From NCBI GenBank assembly GCA_039815415.1, contig JBCBZH010000098.1, positions 1-13,443 of the forward strand: a DNA stretch of 13,443 nucleotides, read 5' to 3'. The stretch's first letter is position 1. Every line of letters begins with the position of its first letter. Origin of the DNA: JBCBZH01 sp039815415. Its GTDB lineage: Bacteria; Bacteroidota; Rhodothermia; Rhodothermales; Rubricoccaceae. The notes under the pieces are model-generated. The model worked only from the letters and a program-made list of their open reading frames with translations, was not told the origin of the DNA and searched no databases. A program made the translations under genes and the position numbers. Shown here piece by piece: positions 6,007 to 12,977 of the stretch.

Positions 6007-7353
6007 ATGGCCCCCTTTCCACTACGCATGCTCGCCCTCTTGTTCGCTATTGGTCTCCTCGGTTCATGGGGCGGATGCGACACAACGGATGTCTCTCCTC
6101 CAGACGCTAGTTCTGAGGGCCTGTCTCGATCCGATGAACGGACGACGCCCATCGTCCAAGAGCGCCTGATGAGCCGTGTGTACGGCATGGGCGGCGGCCC
6201 CATGCGGCGTGGGCTGGTGCCGTTCGGAGACCGAGTTCTGGTGGTTGCTCGACCCAACGATGACAAGACCCCCCAGCACATCGTCGCAGTAGACGCTCAA
6301 GGCACGGCCGTCTACCTCAACGTTGACGGTGCGTTCGTGCCGGTTCCCAACGGCGGAGCGGCACTTGATCGTCCAGCCACGCTCCGAGGCGAGGGCATCG
6401 AAGCGGACTATGCCGACGGACTTCTGGCTCTACTGAACTCCGATTCCCTCTCGGACTGGACGGATTCGGGGTTTCTGGACTGGGGAGCGGGGATGACTCC
6501 ACAAGGTGCCCCGACGGAGTGGAGCACGCGCGTCCCTCTGGTGTGGCGTGAGTCTCATCAGCGTACGGTTGCGGCTCTCGGCCCGGATACCGGCCAGAGC
6601 GAAACCCTGCTGGTTGGCTACGTGGGCCGGCTGTACCGCGATGCCCAGGGTCGCCAGCCCGTTCAGTTCCCCTCTGCCATGATCTCGCTGGACCGGGGCC
6701 GATCCTGGTGCTGGAGCCCAGAGATCGACGGGGCGCGCCCTCCGGTGGGGGCCTACGCTGCCGCGTGGCCGAACGCTCCGGGTGGCGGTGTCGTCCTCTA
6801 CTTCGTCACTACGCTCCCCGGAGATGACGAGACGGCTCCACTCGTCGTCTTTGGCCGGGATGCGTCTTCGCCCACCGGCGTGGCGATGACGGTCCCCTAC
6901 GCCTCGCGTACCGAATTATGGCCGAATCACGTCTATGAGTCGTTTGGCCGCTCTTTCGTGCCGAGCCCCATCCGTCACTGGGTTACGCGCTGGGGGCTGA
7001 TGATGGAGACCATCACACAAGGCCTTTTCTGGATGGAGAGCCCGGACAGCCTTCCTCAGCCTATCGGCGATGTGAAACAGACGATGGACGCTCCAAACCG
7101 GACGCTCTACTTCGCCGCCAACAATGAGATGATGCGCATCCAGCCGTCCGGCGATGTCGAGCGACTCGACAATCCGGTGGGTGCCGTCTGGAATCGCGTT
7201 GGATACGTCGAGCGGGCGCCAGACACGCGCTGGTTGCAAGCCGCCGCGAACGACGACGGCACAGTGTGGCTCCTCGGAAGTACCCAGTCACCCTGGGATG
7301 TCACGATTGCGACCTGGCCTTCTGGGACGGCCTACTCGGATCCGGGAGATTGA
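6007..7353 (+). CDS. Exported, probably lipid-anchored protein with an Asp-box (putative beta-propeller)
   Basis: I do not recognise a named family for this 448-residue protein. It begins with a signal peptide (hydrophobic stretch about residues 8-20) ending in 'LLGSWGGC', so C24 could be the lipidated Cys, although the lipobox is imperfect (Trp at -3). A Ser/Asp-rich linker follows, then a beta-rich body with many short Trp/Tyr/Gly-containing repeats. 'SLDRGRSW' at residues 227-234 matches the BNR/Asp-box motif SxDxGxSW found in sialidase-like and other beta-propellers. Repeated phrases such as 'GTVWLLGSTQSPWDVTIATWPSG' near the end also look like propeller blades. Only one clear Asp-box is visible, so a propeller is inference, and no sialidase catalytic Arg triad can be assigned. 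The ATG at 6007 could be replaced by one at 6028. Its last 53 bp overlap the convergent tatD gene. Confidence 0.75.
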   Translation: MAPFPLRMLALLFAIGLLGSWGGCDTTDVSPPDASSEGLSRSDERTTPIVQERLMSRVYGMGGGPMRRGLVPFGDRVLVVARPNDDKTPQHIVAVDAQGTAVYLNVDGAFVPVPNGGAALDRPATLRGEGIEADYADGLLALLNSDSLSDWTDSGFLDWGAGMTPQGAPTEWSTRVPLVWRESHQRTVAALGPDTGQSETLLVGYVGRLYRDAQGRQPVQFPSAMISLDRGRSWCWSPEIDGARPPVGAYAAAWPNAPGGGVVLYFVTTLPGDDETAPLVVFGRDASSPTGVAMTVPYASRTELWPNHVYESFGRSFVPSPIRHWVTRWGLMMETITQGLFWMESPDSLPQPIGDVKQTMDAPNRTLYFAANNEMMRIQPSGDVERLDNPVGAVWNRVGYVERAPDTRWLQAAANDDGTVWLLGSTQSPWDVTIATWPSGTAYSDPGD

Positions 7354-8125
7354 ACAACTGTCGCGCTGTCGAACTGGTGATCTCAGCGATCTCCTCAAAC
7401 GTTCGTCCACGCAACTCGGCGAGGCGCTCGGCGACTAGGCGCGTGTAGGCGGGCTCATTCCGCCTCCCTCGGTGGGGAGCCGGTGCTAAGTACGGCGCGT
7501 CCGTTTCGAGAACAATGCGGTCTAGTGGCACCGATGTGATCGCGTCTGGGACGCCTCCGTTCTTGAACGTCAGGGTCCCTCCCAACCCGATGTGGAATCC
7601 GAGGTCCATGACCTCGGCGGCAAGCCACGGCGGGCCTCCGAAGCAATGGAACACGCCACGGAGACGTCCACCGCCGCTCTCCTCTCGAAGCACGCGGATG
7701 AGCGTCCGAGAGGTCCACACCTCACCTTTCTGATCCCGGTTGTGGATGATGAGAGGCAGGTTCATCGACAGCGCCAGTCGGGCATGTTGCCGGAGCGATT
7801 CGATCTGAGCGTCGGTGTGCGCCTGACTCCAATACGCATCCAGTCCACTCTCCCCTACGGCCACCATGCTTGGGTGAGCCAACGCATCCCGGATACGTTC
7901 CATCGCATCCCGAGGCGCCTCGGGCACCGAAGTGGGATGGATGGCTGCCATGGCGTACACACCCTCGAACCGCTCACACAGGTTCAAGGCAGTGTCAATC
8001 GATGGGAGATCGACGGCAGGCTGAAGGATCTGAGAGACGCCAGCTCGATTCGCATTTGCAATAACGGATTCAATATCGTCGGCGAACGCGTCCAGGTAGA
8101 GGTGAGCGTGGGTATCGACAAGCAC
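7301..8125 (-). CDS. tatD: TatD-family metal-dependent hydrolase (DNase)
   Basis: TatD proteins are TIM-barrel metallo-hydrolases of the amidohydrolase superfamily; characterised members are Mg-dependent 3'-5' exonucleases or DNases in the cytoplasm. The 274-residue protein has the full ligand set: H6 and H8 in 'DTHAHL', E92 in 'VGESGLD', H128 in 'PLIIHNRD', H160 in 'GVFHCFGG' and D209 in 'VLETDAPYL'. The 'APAPHRGRRNEP' and 'TSSTARQLFNL' segments at the end are also standard. The start is GTG at 8125, directly before 'LVDTHAHL', which is where family members begin; no ATG is available upstream. The gene is transcribed divergently from the sensor kinase (108-bp gap) and convergently with the exported-protein gene, whose 3' end it overlaps by 53 bp. 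Confidence 0.94.
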   Translation of the reverse strand: MLVDTHAHLYLDAFADDIESVIANANRAGVSQILQPAVDLPSIDTALNLCERFEGVYAMAAIHPTSVPEAPRDAMERIRDALAHPSMVAVGESGLDAYWSQAHTDAQIESLRQHARLALSMNLPLIIHNRDQKGEVWTSRTLIRVLREESGGGRLRGVFHCFGGPPWLAAEVMDLGFHIGLGGTLTFKNGGVPDAITSVPLDRIVLETDAPYLAPAPHRGRRNEPAYTRLVAERLAELRGRTFEEIAEITSSTARQLFNLPDPSRPSQKARSQS

Positions 8126-8233
8126 AGAAGCACCGGAAGCGAGCCCCCGCTACGCTGGGTGGTGCGAACAGTTCACCGGCGTGCTCGTCGTTCTACCTCT
8201 CGCCAACTCGCACCACAGATCTAGTTTCCGAGC
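8126..8233. promoter_or_regulatory. Divergent intergenic region between tatD and the sensor kinase
   Basis: This 108-bp region must hold start signals for two divergent genes. I see no good match to the TTG...TAnnTTTG promoter pattern and no clear inverted repeat; the only AT-rich patch is 'ATCTAGTTTCC', a few bases before the kinase ATG at 8234. The assignment as regulatory rests on gene orientation, not on a motif. Confidence 0.35.
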
Positions 8234-10729
8234 ATGCCCACTCGCCGAACAGCGATCTGGGGCCTGCGGGTCGCCATTCTCTTCGTTAGCGCGCTGTCGA
8301 TGCTCCCGATTGCGCGTGTGGTCGCCGATGCCGTAGAGTTTGCTCGTGTGATCGGACGCACGCAGGAGGCTCCTCCCCCACGTGGCTTCGATGGCATCGA
8401 GTGGACCGATGAGGGAGCCATCGTGGCTGCCTATGTGATGCCTCGCGGCCCGGGCGACGCAGCGGGGATCCGAGCTGGCGATGAACTGGCTGCGCTGGAC
8501 TTCGCGCAGGTGTTCACCGCCGACGACCTCGTTGCCCAAACCCAGCGCGCTACAGGCACCGTGCAGGCCTATAGCATCAATCGCGACGGCCAGAGACTGG
8601 ACGTGGATGTCGCCATCGTCCGCTACCCCACGTTTCTGTACCCGCTGAGTCAGACCCTGTGGGCCGCATCGGGTTGGGGCTTTGCACTGGCGACAGTGCT
8701 CCATCTGCTTGCGCTGTCCACAGTGCTCCCGTTTGTGCGCCGCAGCCCTCGGGCGATGCGGTCGGCGGTTCTGATTGGAGCGGCGCTCCTCTGGGTTGGC
8801 GGCAACCTGCTCCGCATTCTCTGGGTAGCGCTGGTCGGCCCTCCGTCCGGGCTCGGCGGTGCAGAGGGTGTGTTCTTCGATACGCTCACCTTGATGTCGC
8901 TGGCCGGCTGGACGCTCTTCCCATTCCTGCTGCTCCGAGAGGTGCTCATTACCGATCGGCGGACGGAGCGCGTCACGAGATCCATCCGGTGGGTCCTGGC
9001 GATCCCGCCATTGGTTCTCGGCATCGGGGTGTCCGTTGCCACCGTTGCAGGTCATGTTGGCCCGGTCCCGCCCGACGCCTTCGTTCCTCCCATTCTGTTC
9101 TACATCTGCGTGTATGTGGCAGCCGCCAGCGCGTTGTCGCTGGCTCCGCGCGGCTGGGACCCAGACACGGGCGCGACTGTGTGGGGCCGCATCGGCAGCG
9201 CTCTGGTCTTGGCCGTAGCTGTTCTCGGAGCCCTCTATGTGTACAACGTGCTTCCGACGTTCACCTCCGACGTAGGTGTAACCGCAGGCTGGCTCGTGAC
9301 CGCGCTGCAGCTGATTTCTGTGCTTCCCGTCAGCCTTGTGTCGTTCTCGACGCTGCGGTTCGGGCAGTTCGAGACGGTCCTGGTCCGGAGCCTCGTGTAC
9401 GTAGCGGCACTCAGCGGTGTGTTCCTGGCCGTCGCCGGCGGTGCCGCGCTGCTGGATGCAGCGACCGCCCAACCGGGAGGCGCAGGCCCCCTTGCCATCG
9501 CCGCATGGGTTGTTGGGATTCTCGTCCTGGCCGACCGACTGGCGCCTCCCTTTCGACGGTGGGCTCGCCAAGCGTTCAGAGCCCAGCGCGTTCAGGCCCT
9601 TCGCCAGCTCGACCGCTTCGGAGATCGCATCCGCTTCATTCTCGATCCCGACGAGCTGGCGACAGAAGCGGTCGAAACCGTCGGGCGCGCTTTCGAGGCT
9701 CAATCCGCCGTGGTGTTTCTCCGCAGCCATACAGACAACCCCAACCCGAACTGGCGGCAGGCCTCCTATCGACCATCTCCTCCCTACTTCACTCGCGAGG
9801 ACCTGGATCGCATCTGGGAGAAGGTTCGGACGGACGGTCGCGTCTGGGCACGAAACGCCGAGTTGAACGAGGCGATGCTCGACACTGACGACACCCAGCG
9901 ACTGGAGTCGATTGGGGCCGCATTGGCGGTTCCGGTGGCCAACGCGAGTGGCGTCCCGGTGGGCCTCATCGTCCTCGGCGAGAAAAGCCGACGCCTCGCC
10001 GTCTACACGACGGAAGATGTGGAGCGGCTGCAGAGCCTGGGCGGACAGATCGCGCTTGCCGGTGAACGCCTGCGGCTTGTCGAACGGGAGCGAGCGCTGG
10101 TTCGGCAGACCGCTGAGGCGGAGTTGGCTGCGCTCCGTGCGCAGATCAATCCCCATTTCCTGTTCAACGCGCTCAACACCGTCGCTTCGCTCATTGACGA
10201 GCACCCGGAGGAAGCAGAGACGACGGTCGAGAACCTGGCAGGCCTGTTCCGAGACGTGCTGACGGCCAGCGGTGCCACTTTCGTGAGCCTGAGCGATGAG
10301 CTGCGCCTGGTCCGCCGCTATCTCACTGTGGAGCAGGCGCGCTTCGGCGAGAAGCTCCTCGTCGAGATCGACATCGCGCCCGACACAGACGATCTGCCCA
10401 TTCCTGCTTTTGCGGTACAGACCCTGGTCGAGAACGCCGTCAAGCATGGTATCGAACGCAAACGGGGAGGCGGCCAGATTCGGATTGCGAGCTGGCGCCA
10501 GAACGGAGAGGTTGTCGTGGACGTCCAGGACACCGGTGTCGGGATCCCTGAACTCTACGCGTCGCCTCCAGAATCGAGCGCCAGCCCGTCCTCGTTCTTC
10601 GGGGTCGGCCTCACGAACGTTGCCCAGCGACTCGATCAGCTCTACGACGGCAGCGACCGTCTCACCCTCCAGAGCACACCCGAGGGCACCCAGGCCCGCC
10701 TCCGAATCCCTGCCCGTCCCAATGCCTGA
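8234..10729 (+). CDS. Multi-pass membrane sensor histidine kinase, LytS/HisKA_7 type, with PDZ and GAF domains
   Basis: An 831-residue sensor. TM1 is at about 11-33. A PDZ-like domain at about 50-130 ('GAIVAAYVMPRGPGDAAGIRAGDEL' with 'DDLVAQTQ') is probably periplasmic. A membrane region of roughly eight or nine helices follows between about 144 and 436 (near 144-167, 178-201, 216-236, 253-273, 283-303, 318-338, 350-371, 386-408, 418-436). A GAF-like domain spans about 465-612. A coiled-coil-like linker leads into a LytS-type kinase core: phospho-acceptor H641 in 'QINPHFLFNALNT', N-box N734 in 'LVENAVKHGI', G1 'DTGVGI' from D766, and G2 'GVGLTN' from G790. It should phosphorylate the overlapping LytTR regulator (8-bp overlap at 10722-10729). 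The signal is unknown; PDZ domains usually bind C-terminal peptides, so an envelope-protein signal is possible. Kinase assignment is firm; domain edges are read by eye. Confidence 0.92.
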   Translation: MPTRRTAIWGLRVAILFVSALSMLPIARVVADAVEFARVIGRTQEAPPPRGFDGIEWTDEGAIVAAYVMPRGPGDAAGIRAGDELAALDFAQVFTADDLVAQTQRATGTVQAYSINRDGQRLDVDVAIVRYPTFLYPLSQTLWAASGWGFALATVLHLLALSTVLPFVRRSPRAMRSAVLIGAALLWVGGNLLRILWVALVGPPSGLGGAEGVFFDTLTLMSLAGWTLFPFLLLREVLITDRRTERVTRSIRWVLAIPPLVLGIGVSVATVAGHVGPVPPDAFVPPILFYICVYVAAASALSLAPRGWDPDTGATVWGRIGSALVLAVAVLGALYVYNVLPTFTSDVGVTAGWLVTALQLISVLPVSLVSFSTLRFGQFETVLVRSLVYVAALSGVFLAVAGGAALLDAATAQPGGAGPLAIAAWVVGILVLADRLAPPFRRWARQAFRAQRVQALRQLDRFGDRIRFILDPDELATEAVETVGRAFEAQSAVVFLRSHTDNPNPNWRQASYRPSPPYFTREDLDRIWEKVRTDGRVWARNAELNEAMLDTDDTQRLESIGAALAVPVANASGVPVGLIVLGEKSRRLAVYTTEDVERLQSLGGQIALAGERLRLVERERALVRQTAEAELAALRAQINPHFLFNALNTVASLIDEHPEEAETTVENLAGLFRDVLTASGATFVSLSDELRLVRRYLTVEQARFGEKLLVEIDIAPDTDDLPIPAFAVQTLVENAVKHGIERKRGGGQIRIASWRQNGEVVVDVQDTGVGIPELYASPPESSASPSSFFGVGLTNVAQRLDQLYDGSDRLTLQSTPEGTQARLRIPARPNA

Positions 10730-11462
10730 CACTCTAACTCCCCTTCGCGTGCTGCTCGTAGACGACGAAGCGCCAGCTCGTCGGCGCCTCCAGCGCATGC
10801 TGCAGCCCTATATCGATGACAGCACGCTGGGCACAGTCGACGAGGCTTCTGACGGCGTCGAGGCACTCGAGGTAATGAACGCTGCTGCGGTTGCCTACGA
10901 TCTCGTGTTCCTCGATGTGCGGATGCCAGAGATGGATGGCTTCGACGTGCTGGATCGACTCCCCCCGCGACATCGCCCTGCTGTTGTGTTCACGACGGCG
11001 TACGACGAGTATGCGCTCCGTGCCTTCGAAGCCAATGCGGTTGATTACCTGCTCAAACCGATCGACGCTGACCGGCTGACCGAGTCCATCGAACGGGCAG
11101 AGGAGTTGGCAGCCCTTCGGTCTTCGCCCGGTTCCACGGACGACCGCATATCCCGGCTTGCCGCGCTCCTCGACGGCCTCGATGCAGATGCCATCCCGGA
11201 GACACCTCGGCCGCAGAGCAACCTGCTGCGCCAGTTCTCAGTGCAAGGCCGTGACCGCCTCCTCGTGATTTCCGTCGAGAATATCGTGACGGTTGAGGTG
11301 CACGATAGCATCACCAACCTGTACGCACTGAACGAGGATGGGACCGTGGAGCGCCACATTGTGTCGTTCACCCTCGATGCCTCGAGACCCGGCTCGATGA
11401 AGAGGTGTTTATGCGCGTGCACCGAGGAGCCATTGCGAACCTCACGCACATCCGAGAGCTGA
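10722..11462 (+). CDS. LytTR-family response regulator, frameshifted in the DNA-binding domain
   Basis: Partner of the preceding kinase; its ATG lies 8 bp before the end of the kinase frame. The receiver domain is complete: acidic pocket D14/D15 in 'LLVDDEAPARRRL', phospho-acceptor D65 in 'LVFLDVRMPEMDGF', T91 in 'VFTTAYDEYA', and K112 in 'YLLKPIDADRL'. After a linker, a LytTR DNA-binding domain starts at about residue 168 ('LLRQFSVQGRDRLLVISVENI'). At A220 the frame leaves the family pattern: the reading frame continues for 26 unrelated residues (SRPGSMKRCLC...) to a stop at 11462. The expected sequence resumes from 11381 in a different frame, as if one C were missing in 'GATGC(C)CTCGAG'. 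Read as it stands, the protein is 246 aa with its DNA-binding domain cut about halfway. It is either a broken gene or a sequencing/assembly error. Confidence 0.85.
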   Translation: MPDTLTPLRVLLVDDEAPARRRLQRMLQPYIDDSTLGTVDEASDGVEALEVMNAAAVAYDLVFLDVRMPEMDGFDVLDRLPPRHRPAVVFTTAYDEYALRAFEANAVDYLLKPIDADRLTESIERAEELAALRSSPGSTDDRISRLAALLDGLDADAIPETPRPQSNLLRQFSVQGRDRLLVISVENIVTVEVHDSITNLYALNEDGTVERHIVSFTLDASRPGSMKRCLCACTEEPLRTSRTSES

Positions 11463-11566
11463 TCCCGTGGTTCTCTGGACGCTACAAGCTCGTCTTCTTG
11501 GGTGGACACGAGGTGGTCGCGAGTCGGTCCAGGGGGCGTGATTTGCGAGAACGGCTGAGTCTTTGA
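11381..11566 (+). pseudogene. Displaced C-terminal part of the LytTR response regulator
   Basis: From 11381 this frame encodes 61 residues beginning LETRLDEEVFMRVHRGAI, then 'NLTHIRELIPWFSGRYKLVFL' and ending 'SRSRGRDLRERLSL' before TGA at 11564-11566. This is the normal second half of a LytTR domain: 'FMRVHRGAIANLTHI' matches the family 'F.R.HRS.IVN...I', and 'RYKLVFLGGHEVVASRSRGRDLRE' matches 'Y.v.L.dG..l.vSR.....l...l'. It is in a different frame from the upstream part and has no start of its own. Restoring one base near 11379-11381 would give a continuous regulator of about 281 residues. The conserved state of this segment suggests a very recent mutation or a sequence error. Confidence 0.85.
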
Positions 11567-11580
11567 TCTAGACGAGCGTA

Positions 11581-11600
11581 CGGGAACGTTTGGGTTCCCG
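11581..11600 (+). terminator. Hairpin after the response regulator, weak terminator candidate
   Basis: CGGGAAC and GTTCCCG form a perfect 7-bp stem with a 6-nt loop, starting 15 bp after the regulator stop at 11566. There is no T-run after it (GTGGAGCG follows), so intrinsic termination is doubtful. It lies in the 102-bp gap before the SpoIID-domain gene, in which I see nothing else. Confidence 0.35.
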
Positions 11601-11668
11601 GTGGAGCGTTTGAACAGACGCACTGCCGGACGCTGCGATACCCGCAGTTCTGACGCTCTTCTGGATTC

Positions 11669-12955
11669 GTGCGATACGCTTTCCTTCTCCTGTTGGCTCT
11701 GACGCCCCTCCTTGCCGCCGCTCAGGCGCCAGACACGGTCCGCGTTCGACTTCTAGCCCCAACCCCACCCACATCCGCCGTCTTCACCAGCTCGACGCCT
11801 CTCACTGTAGTGCGCGATGCCCACCACGAGACGCTTCGAGCTGGCGAGTCTCTCCGCCTGCAGGTGCAGGGCAACCGCATCGGCGGACGTGGGCTGCGCG
11901 GTAGTAGCTCCCTTGTCATCCTTCGGTCCGATGCGCCGATTACCGTCCAAGCTGGCTCGCGGACACGGTCGTACGTAGGTACGATGGCCATCCGCCAGCA
12001 CCAAGGGCGGCTGCAGATTGTCAATCACGCTCCCATGCCGGACTATGTGGCAAGTGTGGTGGCCAGTGAATACCACTTCTCAGAGATCGAAGGCATCAAG
12101 GCGCAGGCTGTCCTCGCGCGTACGTACGCCGCCCGACGCATGAATTCCAGCCGCTCCTACGACGTGGATGACCACACCGGGTCGCAGGTGTACAAGGGCA
12201 TCGATGCCGTCACCGACCGCGCCAAGCGGGCTGCCCTCGAGACCGCTGGCGAACGTCTCTACTACGGTGACAAGCTCGCCGATGCCGTCTACTCCTCGTC
12301 CTCAGGCGGCCACACAGCCGACAACGAAACGATCTGGCATGGCGCGCCCCGACCGTACCTGCGTGGCGTCCCCGATCCCTACGACGCCGATGCCCCGGAC
12401 CATCGCTGGACCACTACCGCTTCTGCATCGGCTGTCCACCGCGCCTTCTCACAACGCTTTGGCGGCCGCGTCCGTGGCCTGTCTGTCACCGAGCAATCGC
12501 CTGAAGGCCGCATCGTCCAGCTCGAGCTGGCGGGCGCTCATCCCATCTCGGGGAGTCAATTCCGAAGTGCCATGAACGCTGCTTTCGGGTACCGCACCAT
12601 TCGCAGCACACACGTCGAGATTCAGCGACGCGGCGATGAGTATGTGTTCAACGGTCGCGGATTCGGACACGGGGTTGGGATGAGTCAGTACGGTGCACGA
12701 GGACAAGCCCGAGCAGGTCGCTCCTATCGAGAGATTCTGGCCTACTACTACCAGGGCACCACTGTGGAGCGCGACATCGCAGCGACCTCTCCACCTGTAG
12801 CTACCACCACTCGGCGCTGGCCGACCCCTCGGCGGGAAGCGCGGAACGCCCCGCCAGAGGATGCCGCGTCGGCGCCCCGAACCGTTCGACGCTCGCCGAC
12901 TCCTCGGCGCGAGGCTCGCGCTACTCCGTCTGCACCCGCGCGACGCGCATGGTAG
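11669..12955 (+). CDS. Secreted SpoIID/LytB-domain protein (putative peptidoglycan-acting) with basic repetitive tail
   Basis: SpoIID/LytB-domain proteins act on peptidoglycan; B. subtilis SpoIID is a lytic transglycosylase that removes stem-peptide-free glycan. This 428-residue protein starts at GTG and has a signal peptide (residues 1-20, cleavage near 'AAAQA'). Residues about 22-115 form a beta-rich N-terminal part. The SpoIID core spans about 115-370: 'MPDYVASVVASEYHFSEIEG' with E134 at the place of the catalytic Glu, 'IKAQAVLARTYAARRM', 'VYSSSSGGHTADNETIW', and 'GRGFGHGVGMSQYGARGQA', which is diagnostic for the family. After the core is a tail rich in Arg, Pro and Ala with two copies of PTPRREAR (residues 386-393 and 411-418). 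Nothing else here suggests sporulation, so the role is more likely in cell-wall remodelling. It follows the LytTR pair by 102 bp and may be controlled by it (inference). Confidence 0.9.
   Translation: MRYAFLLLLALTPLLAAAQAPDTVRVRLLAPTPPTSAVFTSSTPLTVVRDAHHETLRAGESLRLQVQGNRIGGRGLRGSSSLVILRSDAPITVQAGSRTRSYVGTMAIRQHQGRLQIVNHAPMPDYVASVVASEYHFSEIEGIKAQAVLARTYAARRMNSSRSYDVDDHTGSQVYKGIDAVTDRAKRAALETAGERLYYGDKLADAVYSSSSGGHTADNETIWHGAPRPYLRGVPDPYDADAPDHRWTTTASASAVHRAFSQRFGGRVRGLSVTEQSPEGRIVQLELAGAHPISGSQFRSAMNAAFGYRTIRSTHVEIQRRGDEYVFNGRGFGHGVGMSQYGARGQARAGRSYREILAYYYQGTTVERDIAATSPPVATTTRRWPTPRREARNAPPEDAASAPRTVRRSPTPRREARATPSAPARRAW
12813..12918 (+). repeat. Imperfect direct repeat encoding RR-x-PTPRREAR in the SpoIID-domain protein tail
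   Basis: The segment beginning CGGCGCTGGCCGACCCCTCG near 12813 recurs near 12890 as CGACGCTCGCCGACTCCTCG, and both continue into codons for RREAR. The copies lie about 75 bp apart, in the same frame, and encode the basic motif in the C-terminal tail. The differences are mostly at third codon positions, suggesting an old duplication under protein-level constraint. Confidence 0.6.
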
Positions 12956-12977
12956 CTCGGCCGCCAAGCTGGCGATC

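Noticed and set aside
8150..10798. An 882-codon open frame antisense to the sensor kinase
   Set aside because: Its protein is Arg/His/Gln-rich, with no domain, signal or motif, and it mirrors the kinase codons. Long antisense frames are expected opposite GC-rich genes, and the kinase has complete motifs.
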